DNA from: an uncultured Alphaproteobacteria bacterium
Lineage (GTDB): Bacteria > Pseudomonadota > Alphaproteobacteria > Paracaedibacterales > CAIULA01
Direction of reading: 5' to 3'
Length of the DNA stretch: 43,302 nt
Assembly (NCBI GenBank): GCA_903899945.1
Contig: CAIULA010000007.1
Location: 1 to 43,302, forward strand
The translations under genes were made by a program, and so were the position numbers. The notes beneath the pieces are model-generated. The model was not told the origin of the DNA and did not search any database. It worked only from the letters and a program-made list of their open reading frames with translations. Of the stretch, positions 26,013-35,052 are shown in pieces (position 1 is the stretch's first letter; each line of letters opens with the position of its first letter).

Positions 26013-26890
26013 CATCTAAACTTCCTTTCTTTGTCTTAGCTTTTGTATTTGTGATTGTTGGTTTTCTTGGATCAAGCGTATTCATAGTTGATCAAACAAG
26101 CCAAGCGATTGTCCTTCTTTTTGGAGAAGCCAAAAAAGTTCACACAACACCCGGCTTAAAATTTAAATTACCTTTTATTGAAGAAGTCATTTTTTATGAA
26201 AAGCGTGTTTTAGATTATGATCTTCCGCCGGTTCATATCACAACCGAAGACCAAAAGCGTCTTGTTGTTGATACCTACACAAGATATAGCATCACAGATC
26301 CCCTGTTATTCTTTAGAACCGTCAAACCTTCCTCTGAAGTAGGGGCACAAATGCGTCTGGAAACATTGATCAGCAGTTCGGTGCGTAACGTTCTAGGTAA
26401 AATACCCCTTAGAACTATGCTTAGCGCTGAAAGGTCTGCAATCATGAGACAAATTGAAGAAGAAGTTCGCAATATGTCAAAACCTTTGGGACTTACAATT
26501 ATAGATGTTCGTATCATAAAAACAGAACTTCCTACAGAAAACAGAAACGCTGTTTTTGCTCGTATGAATTCGGAACTTGATCGTTTTGCGAAAGAAAACC
26601 GTGCAAAAGGTGCTGAAATTGCGCAGGGTATTAAATCACGAGCAGAAAAAGAAAGAACGATATTACTTGCACAAGCTCAAAAAACAGCACAAATCAATCG
26701 CGGTGAAGGAGATGCGGCTGCAACAAAAATTGCAACCGAAGCTTTTGGCAAATCTCCAGAATTTTACAATTTTTACCGCACAATGGAAATGTATAAAGAA
26801 TCTATGAAGGAAAACACTTCGGTAGTCCTTTCAGCAGATAGTCCTCTTTTTCATTTTTTCTCAACCCCTCCTAAACATTTAGCTCATTAA
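26009..26890 (+). CDS. hflC: HflC subunit of the HflKC membrane complex
   Basis: A 293-residue SPFH protein with an N-terminal membrane anchor (FFVLAFVFVIVGFLGSSVFI), then DQTSQAIVLLFGEAKKVHTTPGLKFKLPF and the coiled-coil segment with RAKGAEIAQGIKSRAEKER, the classic HflC order. It partners HflK around FtsH. ATGA overlap with hflK implies coupled translation, and its TAA is one base into the first possible degP start (TAATG). Confidence 0.93.
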   Translation: MTSKLPFFVLAFVFVIVGFLGSSVFIVDQTSQAIVLLFGEAKKVHTTPGLKFKLPFIEEVIFYEKRVLDYDLPPVHITTEDQKRLVVDTYTRYSITDPLLFFRTVKPSSEVGAQMRLETLISSSVRNVLGKIPLRTMLSAERSAIMRQIEEEVRNMSKPLGLTIIDVRIIKTELPTENRNAVFARMNSELDRFAKENRAKGAEIAQGIKSRAEKERTILLAQAQKTAQINRGEGDAAATKIATEAFGKSPEFYNFYRTMEMYKESMKENTSVVLSADSPLFHFFSTPPKHLAH

Positions 26891-26904
26891 TGGAGTTTTC
26901 AGTT

Positions 26905-28752
26905 ATGTCGTCTAAAAACACGAAGTTAAGCAGCATTATTAAAACATCACTTTTATGCTTGAGCTTAGCCCCAGCATCTGCGGTGCATGCAAACGCAGCA
27001 AAACAACAAAAAGAAGCCGTTGTTGTTCAAGCAGCTCCTGGTAATGCAGTACCAACTACAGCAGTCCCGACTACTGATATCAATAACAAACCGATCCTTT
27101 GTCAGCCAATTCAACCACAGCCAACACTACCGGGTCCTGGGGCGTTTTTTGATATTTCTAAGGGATTTTCTTCAATAGCAGAGGCAACGTTACCTGCGGT
27201 TGTAAACGTTGCAACCACACAAGTTTTGGATCCAAAAAATAAAGGTGGAGATTCTCCACAATTTGCGCCAGGGTCTCCCTTTGAAGAATTTTTCAAAGAC
27301 TTTTTTGATCAAATGGAACGCCCTAGAAAGGTTCAATCATTAGGTTCCGGATTTATCATCAGATCAGATGCTCAAAAAGCATATATTGTGACAAACTATC
27401 ATGTTATTGCCGATGCTAAGAAAATTAGTATTTTCTTAAATGATAAAACTGAGCTAGAAGCAACCGTTCATGCCTATGATGACCGAACAGATCTCGCTGT
27501 TTTGAAGGTCAATACGGAAAGTCTTCCTGAAAATAAACGAACTTTACCCGCATTGGAATGGGGAAATTCTGACATTTCAAAGGTCGGAGAGTGGGTCCTT
27601 GCAATTGGAAATCCATTTGGTCTTGGAAGCACGGTCACAGCCGGAATTATTTCCACAAAAGGACGCGAGCTTGCTATTCCAACCAAAAATCAAGTCAGTG
27701 ACTACGTTGATGACTTTATCCAACACAGTGCTCAAATTAACATGGGTAACTCTGGTGGGTGCCTCTTGAATATGGAAGGTAAAGTTATTGGTATCAACAC
27801 TGCCATCTTCTCGCTAAGCGGCGGCAATGTTGGTATTGGTTTTGCTATCCCGTCCGGTATTGCACAAAAAACAATCAACCAATTAATTGAATTTGGTCGG
27901 ACAAAACGCGGCTGGCTTGGGGTGCGCATTCAACACTTGAATGATGATATGGCTGAAAGCTTGGGCTTAAAAGTAAAAGGAGCCATTGTTGGAAGTGTAA
28001 CGCCAGACGGTCCGGCACAGAAAGCGGGTATCTTAAGTGGTGACGTGATCCTTGAATTCGATGGTAAGCAAATTAGCGAAAACAATCGTCTATCAAGGCT
28101 TGTTGGTGAAACAACCATAGGAAAAACTTGCAAGATCAAAGTATGGCGCAAAGGTGAAGAAATCACTTTGGATATTACAGTTGGTGAATTCGAAGATGCT
28201 CTTCAAAAAGGTAAAATAGAGATGGGAGATAAGAAGTCTTCTATCTCGCCGGAACAAACCGTTGAAGTTTTGGGCATGAAAATTTCACCAATACCAAACG
28301 ACATCAAAGAAAAATCAAAACAAAAAGATATGAAGGGCGTTCTTGTAACGAACATTTCCAATACCAGTCCAGCCCTTGATGCACGGATGCGCCCTGGTGA
28401 TATTATAGTTGAGATTAACCAAAAAGAGATCTTAACGCCAAAAGATTTAATTGATAATGTTGAAGCCGCTAAGAAAGCAAAACGTAAGAATATTCTATTG
28501 CTTGTGATGAGAAACGAAGAACCTCATTATTTCACGATCAAGCTAGAAGATGAACCGGATCAAAACAAACCAAAAGAAGATCAACAATCAAAAACTGATG
28601 AAGCTTCTGCTGGCAACACACAAAGTCCTATTGCTCCTAGCAAACCCGAATCAGTGCAAGGCGGTAAAGACAAAGCGGGTCCTGATGTAAATAAGCAGAG
28701 TGATGTTCCAGATCATCCAGCTAACCGCCCAAGCACAGCGCCTGTGACGTGA
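26905..28752 (+). CDS. degP: Periplasmic Do-family serine protease/chaperone
   Basis: About 615 residues. A signal peptide ends near ASAVHANA. The trypsin-like domain has the intact triad His166 (TNYHVIAD), Asp196 (RTDLAVLK) and Ser283 (GNSGG), followed by two PDZ domains (from about residues 330 and 450). The last 65 residues are a disordered Pro/Lys/Asp/Gln-rich tail not usual for the family. It degrades or refolds misfolded exported proteins. The ATG at 26905 is preferred because GGAG lies 9 bases before it; ATG 26890 overlapping the hflC stop is the alternative. Third gene of the hflK-hflC-degP unit. Confidence 0.92.
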   Translation: MSSKNTKLSSIIKTSLLCLSLAPASAVHANAAKQQKEAVVVQAAPGNAVPTTAVPTTDINNKPILCQPIQPQPTLPGPGAFFDISKGFSSIAEATLPAVVNVATTQVLDPKNKGGDSPQFAPGSPFEEFFKDFFDQMERPRKVQSLGSGFIIRSDAQKAYIVTNYHVIADAKKISIFLNDKTELEATVHAYDDRTDLAVLKVNTESLPENKRTLPALEWGNSDISKVGEWVLAIGNPFGLGSTVTAGIISTKGRELAIPTKNQVSDYVDDFIQHSAQINMGNSGGCLLNMEGKVIGINTAIFSLSGGNVGIGFAIPSGIAQKTINQLIEFGRTKRGWLGVRIQHLNDDMAESLGLKVKGAIVGSVTPDGPAQKAGILSGDVILEFDGKQISENNRLSRLVGETTIGKTCKIKVWRKGEEITLDITVGEFEDALQKGKIEMGDKKSSISPEQTVEVLGMKISPIPNDIKEKSKQKDMKGVLVTNISNTSPALDARMRPGDIIVEINQKEILTPKDLIDNVEAAKKAKRKNILLLVMRNEEPHYFTIKLEDEPDQNKPKEDQQSKTDEASAGNTQSPIAPSKPESVQGGKDKAGPDVNKQSDVPDHPANRPSTAPVT

Positions 28753-28786
28753 TGTTTTAAGGGGATGGACGTAATTTTATACTCAG

Positions 28787-28852
28787 CGTCATCCTCGTGC
28801 GTGACACGAGGACCCACCCCTGGGGATACTCGGATCAAGCCCGAGTATGACG
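28787..28852. repeat. Compound palindromic intergenic repeat
   Basis: Outer arms CGTCAT (28787) and ATGACG (28847) enclose two perfect hairpins: CCTCGTG/CACGAGG with a 5-base loop, and ATACTCGG/CCGAGTAT with a 7-base loop. This GTCATcCTCG...CGAGtATGAC style is familiar from intergenic palindromes scattered in many alphaproteobacterial genomes. It lies between convergent degP and prmC and may also stop transcription. Confidence 0.75.
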
Positions 28853-28883
28853 AACAGGGGTTATGTAGGAGGCCTCTTTTATA

Positions 28884-29732
28884 TCAATTTTGCTCTAAAC
28901 AAAATCCCAAAACTCTCTCTATCCTAGCAAGGTCTTTATAAACATTTTGTAAGGTAAATCCGTTTTCCTTGGCAATCAAGGTGACTGATTCCCTTTGCCC
29001 CTTCCCTATTTCCATAAAAATTTTGGTTTGGGAGTGGCACAGTTTTTCAATTTGAGAAAATAGTATTTGGTAAGCTTCAAGTCCATCTTGGCCTGCATAA
29101 AGGGCCAAGTGAGGATCAAAATCTTTTACATTTTCTTGTAATGGTTCATTGAGACCAATATAAGGCGGATTACTAACTATCAGATCAAACACTCCCCCCA
29201 CATTTTCTATCCAATTCGAAAGACAAAAGCTCGAACGCCCCGTAAGTCCTAAATTGAGTGCATTTTCCCTTGCAACATTAAGGGCATCTTCACTTATATC
29301 AACCCCAAGGCCTGTAGAATTTTGATATTCGGATAAAACACTTAAAAGCAAACACCCGGTGCCTGTCCCAAGATCAAGACAGTTTAATGGAAGCCCTTTA
29401 TTAGGAAACGCATTTAAGGCGGCTTCCATTAAAGTTTCGCTATCAGGACGCGGATCAAGGGTGTCTTTGGTTACCTTAAAATTAAGCCCCCAAAACTCTC
29501 TATAACCGATAATCTTGGAAAGGGGCTCATGGTTTGCCCTTCTTGTTACGAGCTTTTCAAATTCAACATTTTGATCAGGGCTTAATAAGAATTCTTTTTC
29601 AAAGAAAATTTGTTCATAGTTTTTACCCGTTACATAACTTAGCAAAAGCCTGACTTCTCTCCATGGATTTTCAATACCAATTTTTTGAAAAAGGGATGCA
29701 ACTTCTTGCAAAGAATCATAAGAAATAAGCAC
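28884..29732 (-). CDS. prmC: Release factor glutamine methyltransferase
   Basis: A 282-residue SAM enzyme that methylates the Gln of the GGQ motif in peptide-chain release factors. A helical N-terminal domain (about 75 residues) precedes the methyltransferase fold with LDLGTGTGCLLLSVL and the catalytic NPPYIG. RPDSETLMEAAL is also typical. The start is GTG, overlapping the grxD stop by one base (TAGTG). The gene is the last of purC-bolA-grxD-prmC. Confidence 0.93.
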   Translation of the reverse strand: MLISYDSLQEVASLFQKIGIENPWREVRLLLSYVTGKNYEQIFFEKEFLLSPDQNVEFEKLVTRRANHEPLSKIIGYREFWGLNFKVTKDTLDPRPDSETLMEAALNAFPNKGLPLNCLDLGTGTGCLLLSVLSEYQNSTGLGVDISEDALNVARENALNLGLTGRSSFCLSNWIENVGGVFDLIVSNPPYIGLNEPLQENVKDFDPHLALYAGQDGLEAYQILFSQIEKLCHSQTKIFMEIGKGQRESVTLIAKENGFTLQNVYKDLARIERVLGFCLEQN

Positions 29733-30058
29733 TACTTAGAAAAGATACCTTTTTCCTTTAATAACTCTTGTAGTTCGCCGGATTGATACATTTCTCGGAC
29801 GATATCGCACCCACCAATAAATTCACCCATAACATAAAGCTGGGGGATTGTAGGCCAATTACTATAGTCTTTGATGGCTTGACGAACTTCGATATCTTCT
29901 AAAACATTAACGTCTTTAAAAGGAACCCCAAGTGTGTTTAAAATCTGTACAACAACAGCCGAGAAACCACATTGTGGCATTTGATTTGTGCCCTTCATAT
30001 AAAGAACAATCTGGTTGGTTGTTACATCATTTTTGATCAGGTCATGAACTGATTCCAT
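29732..30058 (-). CDS. grxD: Monothiol glutaredoxin, Grx4/GrxD type
   Basis: A 108-residue CGFS glutaredoxin (active site MPQCGFSAVVVQIL), with WPTIPQLYVMGEFIGGCDIV forming the glutathione site. Such proteins bind a shared [2Fe-2S] cluster as homodimers or with BolA and pass it to client proteins. The adjacent bolA gene 13 bases upstream is the natural partner. Length is normal and no residue is missing. Confidence 0.96.
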   Translation of the reverse strand: MESVHDLIKNDVTTNQIVLYMKGTNQMPQCGFSAVVVQILNTLGVPFKDVNVLEDIEVRQAIKDYSNWPTIPQLYVMGEFIGGCDIVREMYQSGELQELLKEKGIFSK

Positions 30059-30071
30059 TATTCTTTTCCTT

Positions 30072-30311
30072 TCAATTTTCTGAGGGAACTTCTGTTTTTA
30101 ACGCAAGGGCATGGAGCTCTGCTCCCATTCTACCTTGCAGTGACTGATAAACCATTTGATGTTGCTGAATGCGCGACTTTCCCTCAAATTCTTTGGAAAC
30201 TATCGTAGCCTGGAAATGATCATTATCTCCAGCAAGGTCTTTTATATCAATTTTCGCATCTGGAAAGGACTGGCGCAGAAGGGATTCAATTTCTTGGATT
30301 GGCATAGGCAT
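30072..30311 (-). CDS. bolA: BolA-family protein, Grx4 partner
   Basis: A 79-residue BolA/YrbA-like protein. It has the FEGKSRIQQHQMVYQSLQG stretch that includes the conserved His used in cluster binding, and ends with the expected ELHALALKT block. BolA proteins form a [2Fe-2S] complex with monothiol glutaredoxins. Linked to grxD and purC, as in many alphaproteobacteria. Confidence 0.93.
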   Translation of the reverse strand: MPMPIQEIESLLRQSFPDAKIDIKDLAGDNDHFQATIVSKEFEGKSRIQQHQMVYQSLQGRMGAELHALALKTEVPSEN

Positions 30312-30331
30312 AAATAATTTTTACTCTTACG

Positions 30332-31144
30332 TTAAAAGCTAATCGTTAATAAATCAGGTGGACCACCGGCGTCAAGTAATCCAAAACGTCTAGCGATTTC
30401 TTGATAAATCTTGGCGGCTTTCTGCTCATCATAAACGTCCTCCGCTAAATCTTTATTAAGATCTAATCTTTCCCCTGTCTTAAGATCCAAAAGATGACAA
30501 TTATCAGGCGTAATTTCATCAATCAAAATAATCTGCGTATCGCCCATAAAATCAGAAAGGTAAATACGTCCGAAAGATAACGAATATCGCATCAGCCTTA
30601 TGCCTAAAGCTAAGAACTGCCCGCACAAAAAATCATTAATTCGTTGGGTAATATTTAAAAGCGTTTCAACCTCATCCGTATCTGCCCAACCAAGGCCCGT
30701 AATATGGCGTGCTGAAATCACTGAATCGAGAGGACCTTTGGTTCTTACATGAAGCTCAGGGATAGGTTCTGGCAATAACATCCCCTCATCTAAACCTAAT
30801 CTCTTCGCAAAGTCACCGGTTGCGACATTGTGCATAACCACATCAAAAGGCAAAACTTCGGCCGCGCGGACCAATTGCTCTCGCATATTCAAACGGCGAA
30901 TAAAATGTGTTTCAATTCCAATTTCACCTAAACGAAGCATCAATAATTCGGACAAACGATTATTGATAACTCCCTTACCTGTCACAGCAAGATCGCTCTT
31001 TTTATGATGATTATCTTTAAAGTAAAGAACATAAGTCCCAGGCTCAGGCCCTTCAAATAGAACCTTTGAGCTGCCCTCATAAATATGACGGCGCCTAGGA
31101 GATGCTTTCTCACTTAAAATTCGGGGTCTAAACCCAATTGCCAT
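30332..31144 (-). CDS. purC: PurC-like SAICAR synthetase homologue with altered active site
   Basis: A 270-residue protein clearly of the SAICAR synthetase fold (IYEGSSKVLFEGPEPGTYVLYFKD, then TGKGVINNRLSELLM and LNMREQLVRA). Several positions that are usually conserved differ. KDDATA is KDNHHK, the RNxAAGS loop is HNVATGD, DFKLEFGR is RYSLSFGR, and DSCRLWD is DNCHLLD. Canonical motifs are quoted from general family knowledge. These changes remove expected ATP, Mg and substrate contacts, so activity is doubtful; it may have a new role or be a relic. Reading frame is intact and no other purine gene is nearby. Confidence 0.8.
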   Translation of the reverse strand: MAIGFRPRILSEKASPRRRHIYEGSSKVLFEGPEPGTYVLYFKDNHHKKSDLAVTGKGVINNRLSELLMLRLGEIGIETHFIRRLNMREQLVRAAEVLPFDVVMHNVATGDFAKRLGLDEGMLLPEPIPELHVRTKGPLDSVISARHITGLGWADTDEVETLLNITQRINDFLCGQFLALGIRLMRYSLSFGRIYLSDFMGDTQIILIDEITPDNCHLLDLKTGERLDLNKDLAEDVYDEQKAAKIYQEIARRFGLLDAGGPPDLLTISF

Positions 31145-31235
31145 GGATAAAACCTTTTCTGAGTGTTAAGATGTCTATACCAAATTCTGGGATTATATTC
31201 CATTCTTTTCTATAGCAGAAACAAAAGCAACCACG

Positions 31236-32996
31236 ATGATATCTTCACCAAAATTCTCTACTTTTAAAAAGCTTTGGCCCTATCTTTTGCCAGAAAATAT
31301 GCCCGATGCTAAACTTCGTCTGGTTCTGGCTTTAAGCGCTCTTGTCCTTTCCAAAGTTGCTGTTTTGTATGTGCCCATTATTTTCAAATATGCAATTGAT
31401 TTCTTAAACAACCCAACAAATGCAGCTGTCCCTGTTGGGTTGATGGTTTTATATGGATTTATGCGTCTTATTTCCTCAACATTTTCCGAAATTAGAGATG
31501 CTACTTTTGCAAAGGTAGCTCAGCGTTCCTTAAGGCAAGTTGGTTTAAAAATTTTTGACCATCTTCATCATTTAAGCTTGCGTTTTCATCTTGAACGTCA
31601 AACAGGCGGACTAACGCGTGCTATTGAACGCGGCACCAAATCCATTGAAACATTATTGACGTTTTTATCATTCAGCATTCTGCCCATTATTGCTGAAATC
31701 CTATTGGTCAGCACATTTTTGTGGATTATGTACGATTTTTATTTTGCAATTATCACCCTTTTGACAATGGCTATTTACATTATTTTCACACTCAAACTTT
31801 CTGAATGGCGCATAAGCTATGTTCGAAAAATGAACGAAAATGATTCCCAGTCACAAACCAAGGCCATTGATAGCCTTTTAAATTATGAAACCGTTAAATA
31901 TTTTAATAACGAATATCATGAAAAAGAGCGCTTTGATCAATCTTTGAGGCTTTATGAAAAAGCCGCTGTTCAAAGCAAAATTAGTCTTTCCTATTTAAAC
32001 ATAGGTCAAGTTTTTATCATTTCAGTTGGACTCATTGCCGTCATGATCTTAGCTTCGCAGCAAGTTATCCAAAAAACAATGACAGTTGGTGACCTGGTGG
32101 CTGTAAATACTTTTTTAATTCAGCTATATATTCCCCTTTTCAACCTAGGTTTTGCTTACCGGGAAATTAAACTGGCTCTGGTTAATTTAGAATCGATGTT
32201 CTCTGTTATGGAAGAACCTGAAGAAATTAAAGATGTGCCAGATGCAAAACCTATTAATGTTATCGGGGGAGAAATTTGCTTTGAAAATGTGTCTTTTTCC
32301 TATCAGGAAAATCGCTCTATTTTAAAGGATATTTCCTTTACGATTCCAGCTGGAAAGACTCTTGCGGTTGTAGGATCTAGTGGCGCTGGAAAATCAACCA
32401 TATCACGTATTTTATTTAGATTTTATGACGTTATAAAAGGTAAAATCTTAATTGACGATCAAGATATAAAGTCCGTCACCCAACAAAGCCTTCGTCGTTC
32501 GATTGGCATTGTCCCTCAAGACACTGTCTTGTTTAATGATACAATTGGCTATAACATTCTTTATGGACGCATGGATGCAACAAAAGCAGAGATCGTAGAG
32601 GCCGCAAAACAAGCTAAGATTCATGATTTTATCGAATCCTTACCCGAAGGATATGATACAACAGTTGGGGAAAGAGGACTAAAATTATCAGGCGGTGAAA
32701 AACAACGTGTTGCCATTGCCAGAACGCTTTTAAAGCGCCCAAAAATCTTTTTGTTTGATGAAGCAACTTCTGCCCTGGACACCAGAACTGAAAAAGAAAT
32801 TCAGGAAAATTTACGCGAAATATCCAAAAACAAAACGACTTTAATTATAGCACATCGTTTATCAACAATTATTGATGCTGATGAAATTATTGTCCTTGAA
32901 AAAGGAAAAATTGTGGAAAAAGGCAACCATCAAACTCTTCTCAAAGAAAACGGAATCTATGCAGCCATGTGGAAGCGTCAACAAGATAAAAAATAA
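31236..32996 (+). CDS. Atm1/ABCB7-type ABC exporter
   Basis: A 586-residue half-transporter: six membrane segments (about residues 25-310), then an ATPase with Walker A GSSGAGKSTISRILFRFYD, signature LSGGEKQRVAIARTL, Walker B IFLFDEATSALD and switch His in IAHRLSTI. The membrane region motif RFHLERQTGGLTRAIERGTK and NYETVKYFNNEYHEKERF are hallmarks of the Atm1 group, which exports glutathione-linked sulfur or metal compounds and supports Fe-S metabolism in mitochondria. It is divergent from purC-bolA-grxD, so the Fe-S link is also one of location. Confidence 0.92.
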   Translation: MISSPKFSTFKKLWPYLLPENMPDAKLRLVLALSALVLSKVAVLYVPIIFKYAIDFLNNPTNAAVPVGLMVLYGFMRLISSTFSEIRDATFAKVAQRSLRQVGLKIFDHLHHLSLRFHLERQTGGLTRAIERGTKSIETLLTFLSFSILPIIAEILLVSTFLWIMYDFYFAIITLLTMAIYIIFTLKLSEWRISYVRKMNENDSQSQTKAIDSLLNYETVKYFNNEYHEKERFDQSLRLYEKAAVQSKISLSYLNIGQVFIISVGLIAVMILASQQVIQKTMTVGDLVAVNTFLIQLYIPLFNLGFAYREIKLALVNLESMFSVMEEPEEIKDVPDAKPINVIGGEICFENVSFSYQENRSILKDISFTIPAGKTLAVVGSSGAGKSTISRILFRFYDVIKGKILIDDQDIKSVTQQSLRRSIGIVPQDTVLFNDTIGYNILYGRMDATKAEIVEAAKQAKIHDFIESLPEGYDTTVGERGLKLSGGEKQRVAIARTLLKRPKIFLFDEATSALDTRTEKEIQENLREISKNKTTLIIAHRLSTIIDADEIIVLEKGKIVEKGNHQTLLKENGIYAAMWKRQQDKK

Positions 32997-33030
32997 ATAG
33001 CTTGAAAATATTTGTATATTTTTTATAAGA

Positions 33031-34017
33031 TTATTTAAATAGCGGCTTTAACTTTCTAACCACAACCTCCTGCGTTCGTTTTAACTCATCAAGAGGTTTA
33101 AAACCTTCAACAGCAAGAACCTGATAAAAAGACTGAGCGTGCTTGTTATCGTATAAGCTTTGTCTGAACTTTTTAAAACGTTCATTTTTAATCGGAACCT
33201 CAGCAATGTAAACAGGTTTTCCCATCAAACATGCCTCTGACATCATGCTAATTGAATCGCCTGTCACAACCAACGCGTCGGCAAGGGCAAGATAACTAAG
33301 ATAAGGATTGTCAGTCATCCCATCCCAAATCTGACAGGGAAGATCTTTTAATCCTTCTTGCAATATTGAAATCAATTCAGGTCTTGTGCGTCTTGAGGGG
33401 GTGATGAGTAAACTGCCTCCTTTATAGGTAGGATGCTCTATCATTATATACCGTAAACGTCTAATCATAGATTCGATAAATTCTGCTGTGTACCGATAAT
33501 ATTTAGTATCTCCACCAACCAAAACTGTAATGCGTTTTTCGGGATAGGACTGATATTTTGTTAAAGTTTCTGTATCCTGACGGATCATCAAAAGAGTTTC
33601 TGGCCTTATTGGGTGAAGAGCACCCAAGGTCGAGAAAACATTTTCCCCGTTTACTTCGTCATGAAACGGCGGAATAACAAGATCAAAATATGTGGACTTA
33701 ATATGTGGATTTTGCAGCATAATGATAAAAGAATGGCCTCTAAAAGTCATAGCCGCCGTTACCGCCTGACGACCGGCTGCAATAATGACAGAAGGGTAAG
33801 GCGGTTTCAAAGAAGATGCGTCTTTTTGCAAAAATTCAGGTTTTGTTTGAAAATCAGCAAAATGCGGAGGTAGATAACGCCATAGTCCTTTTAATGAAAT
33901 TTCTTTATGAATAAACGGAATCGAAAACGCAGATTCAATAACATTAGCCAAAGCAAGGCATTGACGATAAGTCCCTGTTTTGCCTTGGTCACATAAAATC
34001 CACCCTTCGCGCTTCAT
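33031..34017 (-). CDS. ELM1/DUF1022-family protein
   Basis: A 328-residue protein related to plant mitochondrial fission factor ELM1, common in alphaproteobacteria. Family marks are GWILCDQGKTGTYRQCLALA at the start, a central GGDTKYYRY, and VVTGDSISMMSEACLMGKPVYI, which looks like a GT-B glycosyltransferase donor site. Biochemical role in bacteria is unknown; a surface-sugar transferase is one inference. The gene starts 3 bases after the YcgN-like gene stops, so both are co-transcribed. Confidence 0.85.
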   Translation of the reverse strand: MKREGWILCDQGKTGTYRQCLALANVIESAFSIPFIHKEISLKGLWRYLPPHFADFQTKPEFLQKDASSLKPPYPSVIIAAGRQAVTAAMTFRGHSFIIMLQNPHIKSTYFDLVIPPFHDEVNGENVFSTLGALHPIRPETLLMIRQDTETLTKYQSYPEKRITVLVGGDTKYYRYTAEFIESMIRRLRYIMIEHPTYKGGSLLITPSRRTRPELISILQEGLKDLPCQIWDGMTDNPYLSYLALADALVVTGDSISMMSEACLMGKPVYIAEVPIKNERFKKFRQSLYDNKHAQSFYQVLAVEGFKPLDELKRTQEVVVRKLKPLFK

Positions 34018-34020
34018 AAT

Positions 34021-34482
34021 CTATTCAGATCCCTCTAAAATTAGGTCCAAACAGTCTAAAGCATACTCTTCAACGTTATCCACATAATCTTCAGGAACAA
34101 TCATGCCTTTTTTAGAAATGCCAGCATTATGGACAGCTTGTTTATCTTTTGAAATAAGATAATGCCAGTTATATAAATCTTTGCCCTCATCAACAAGTCG
34201 ATAAGCGCATGTTTCAGGCAACCAATCTAATGTCTCGACTTTCTCAGGAGTTAATGCGATACAATCCTTAACGTTTTTTTGTCGGTTTTTGTAATCCTTG
34301 CACCGGCATGTTTTTACATCTAGATAACGACATCCCACGTTGGTTATAAAAACCTCGTCGGTATCTTCGTCTTGGAGTTTAACCATACAGCAAAGACCGC
34401 AGCCATCGCACAAAGATTCCCATTCGTCTTTGGTCATTTGACTGAGGGTTTTTTGTTTCCAGAAGGGTGTATCTTTCATCAT
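34021..34482 (-). CDS. YcgN/UPF0260-type cysteine-cluster protein
   Basis: About 153 residues with eight or more Cys arranged as CDGCGLCC, then VGCRYLDVKTCRCKDY and KDCIALTPE. This is the zinc/iron-chelating-like Cys cluster of the YkgJ/YcgN families. Function is not established. ATG at 34482 is preferred over TTG two codons upstream; a second ATG follows at once. It precedes the ELM1-family gene by 3 bases. Length matches the family. Confidence 0.88.
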   Translation of the reverse strand: MMKDTPFWKQKTLSQMTKDEWESLCDGCGLCCMVKLQDEDTDEVFITNVGCRYLDVKTCRCKDYKNRQKNVKDCIALTPEKVETLDWLPETCAYRLVDEGKDLYNWHYLISKDKQAVHNAGISKKGMIVPEDYVDNVEEYALDCLDLILEGSE

Positions 34483-34606
34483 GCTCAATACGTCAAATTT
34501 CTTAACGTCTCACAATATACCCTCTTTTAATAATTTTTCGAGATTTTTTAAAGAAAGATGCAATCAAAGCCAAATATGATTAGAAAAAGTAAGAGACAGG
34601 TCAACA

Positions 34607-34641
34607 TGAAATCCAACAGGTTCAATCCTTGTTGGATTTCA
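34607..34641 (-). terminator. Hairpin downstream of the small exported protein gene
   Basis: TGAAATCCAACA pairs perfectly with TGTTGGATTTCA (12 bp) across an 11-base loop. It lies 28 bases past the stop of the minus-strand gene at 34669. No pure T-tract follows, so strength is uncertain. Confidence 0.5.
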
Positions 34642-34668
34642 GTATCTGCATAGTATTCATTCTGAAAT

Positions 34669-34962
34669 CTATTTTTCGTTTTGGGTCAGAGCTTTAGCTT
34701 TCTCTGTAAGATTACTATTGCTATTCTTTGGATAATAATACAATTTCCTTTTGGGATCATATAACAAGCTTCTCGCTTCTTCTTCGACAACTAGAGAACT
34801 TTTATCTGGCTCTTGAGGAGGCACATATCCCGGCGTATGTAGCCATCCTTTCAATCGTCCTTCTTCTCTTTCCGATATAACGTCTGCTGCAATAACCGTG
34901 CCAGCCGTCAAGAGGCCAAGCATGCTTACTTTGATTATTTTTTTGAAATGTTGTTTTTTCAT
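34669..34962 (-). CDS. Small exported protein sharing a motif with the adjacent protease
   Basis: A 97-residue protein with a signal peptide (KKIIKVSMLGLLTAGTVIAA). The mature part holds LLYDPKRKLYYYPKNSNS, which closely matches AYDSKRRLYYFPKDPSS in the neighbouring protease, and a preceding KGW...P segment that can also be aligned. The ATG at 34962 has GGAG six bases upstream on the minus strand; a TTG four codons earlier is rejected. It may be a partial duplicate of the protease N-terminus or a partner protein. Function unknown. Confidence 0.75.
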   Translation of the reverse strand: MKKQHFKKIIKVSMLGLLTAGTVIAADVISEREEGRLKGWLHTPGYVPPQEPDKSSLVVEEEARSLLYDPKRKLYYYPKNSNSNLTEKAKALTQNEK

Positions 34963-35052
34963 TTTTTTCTCCAATCAAGTTTTTAGAGTTCCAAAAAACT
35001 TTCCTTGTATTCTACTTTACGTGTATATTTTTTTAAACAATTATCTCTGATT

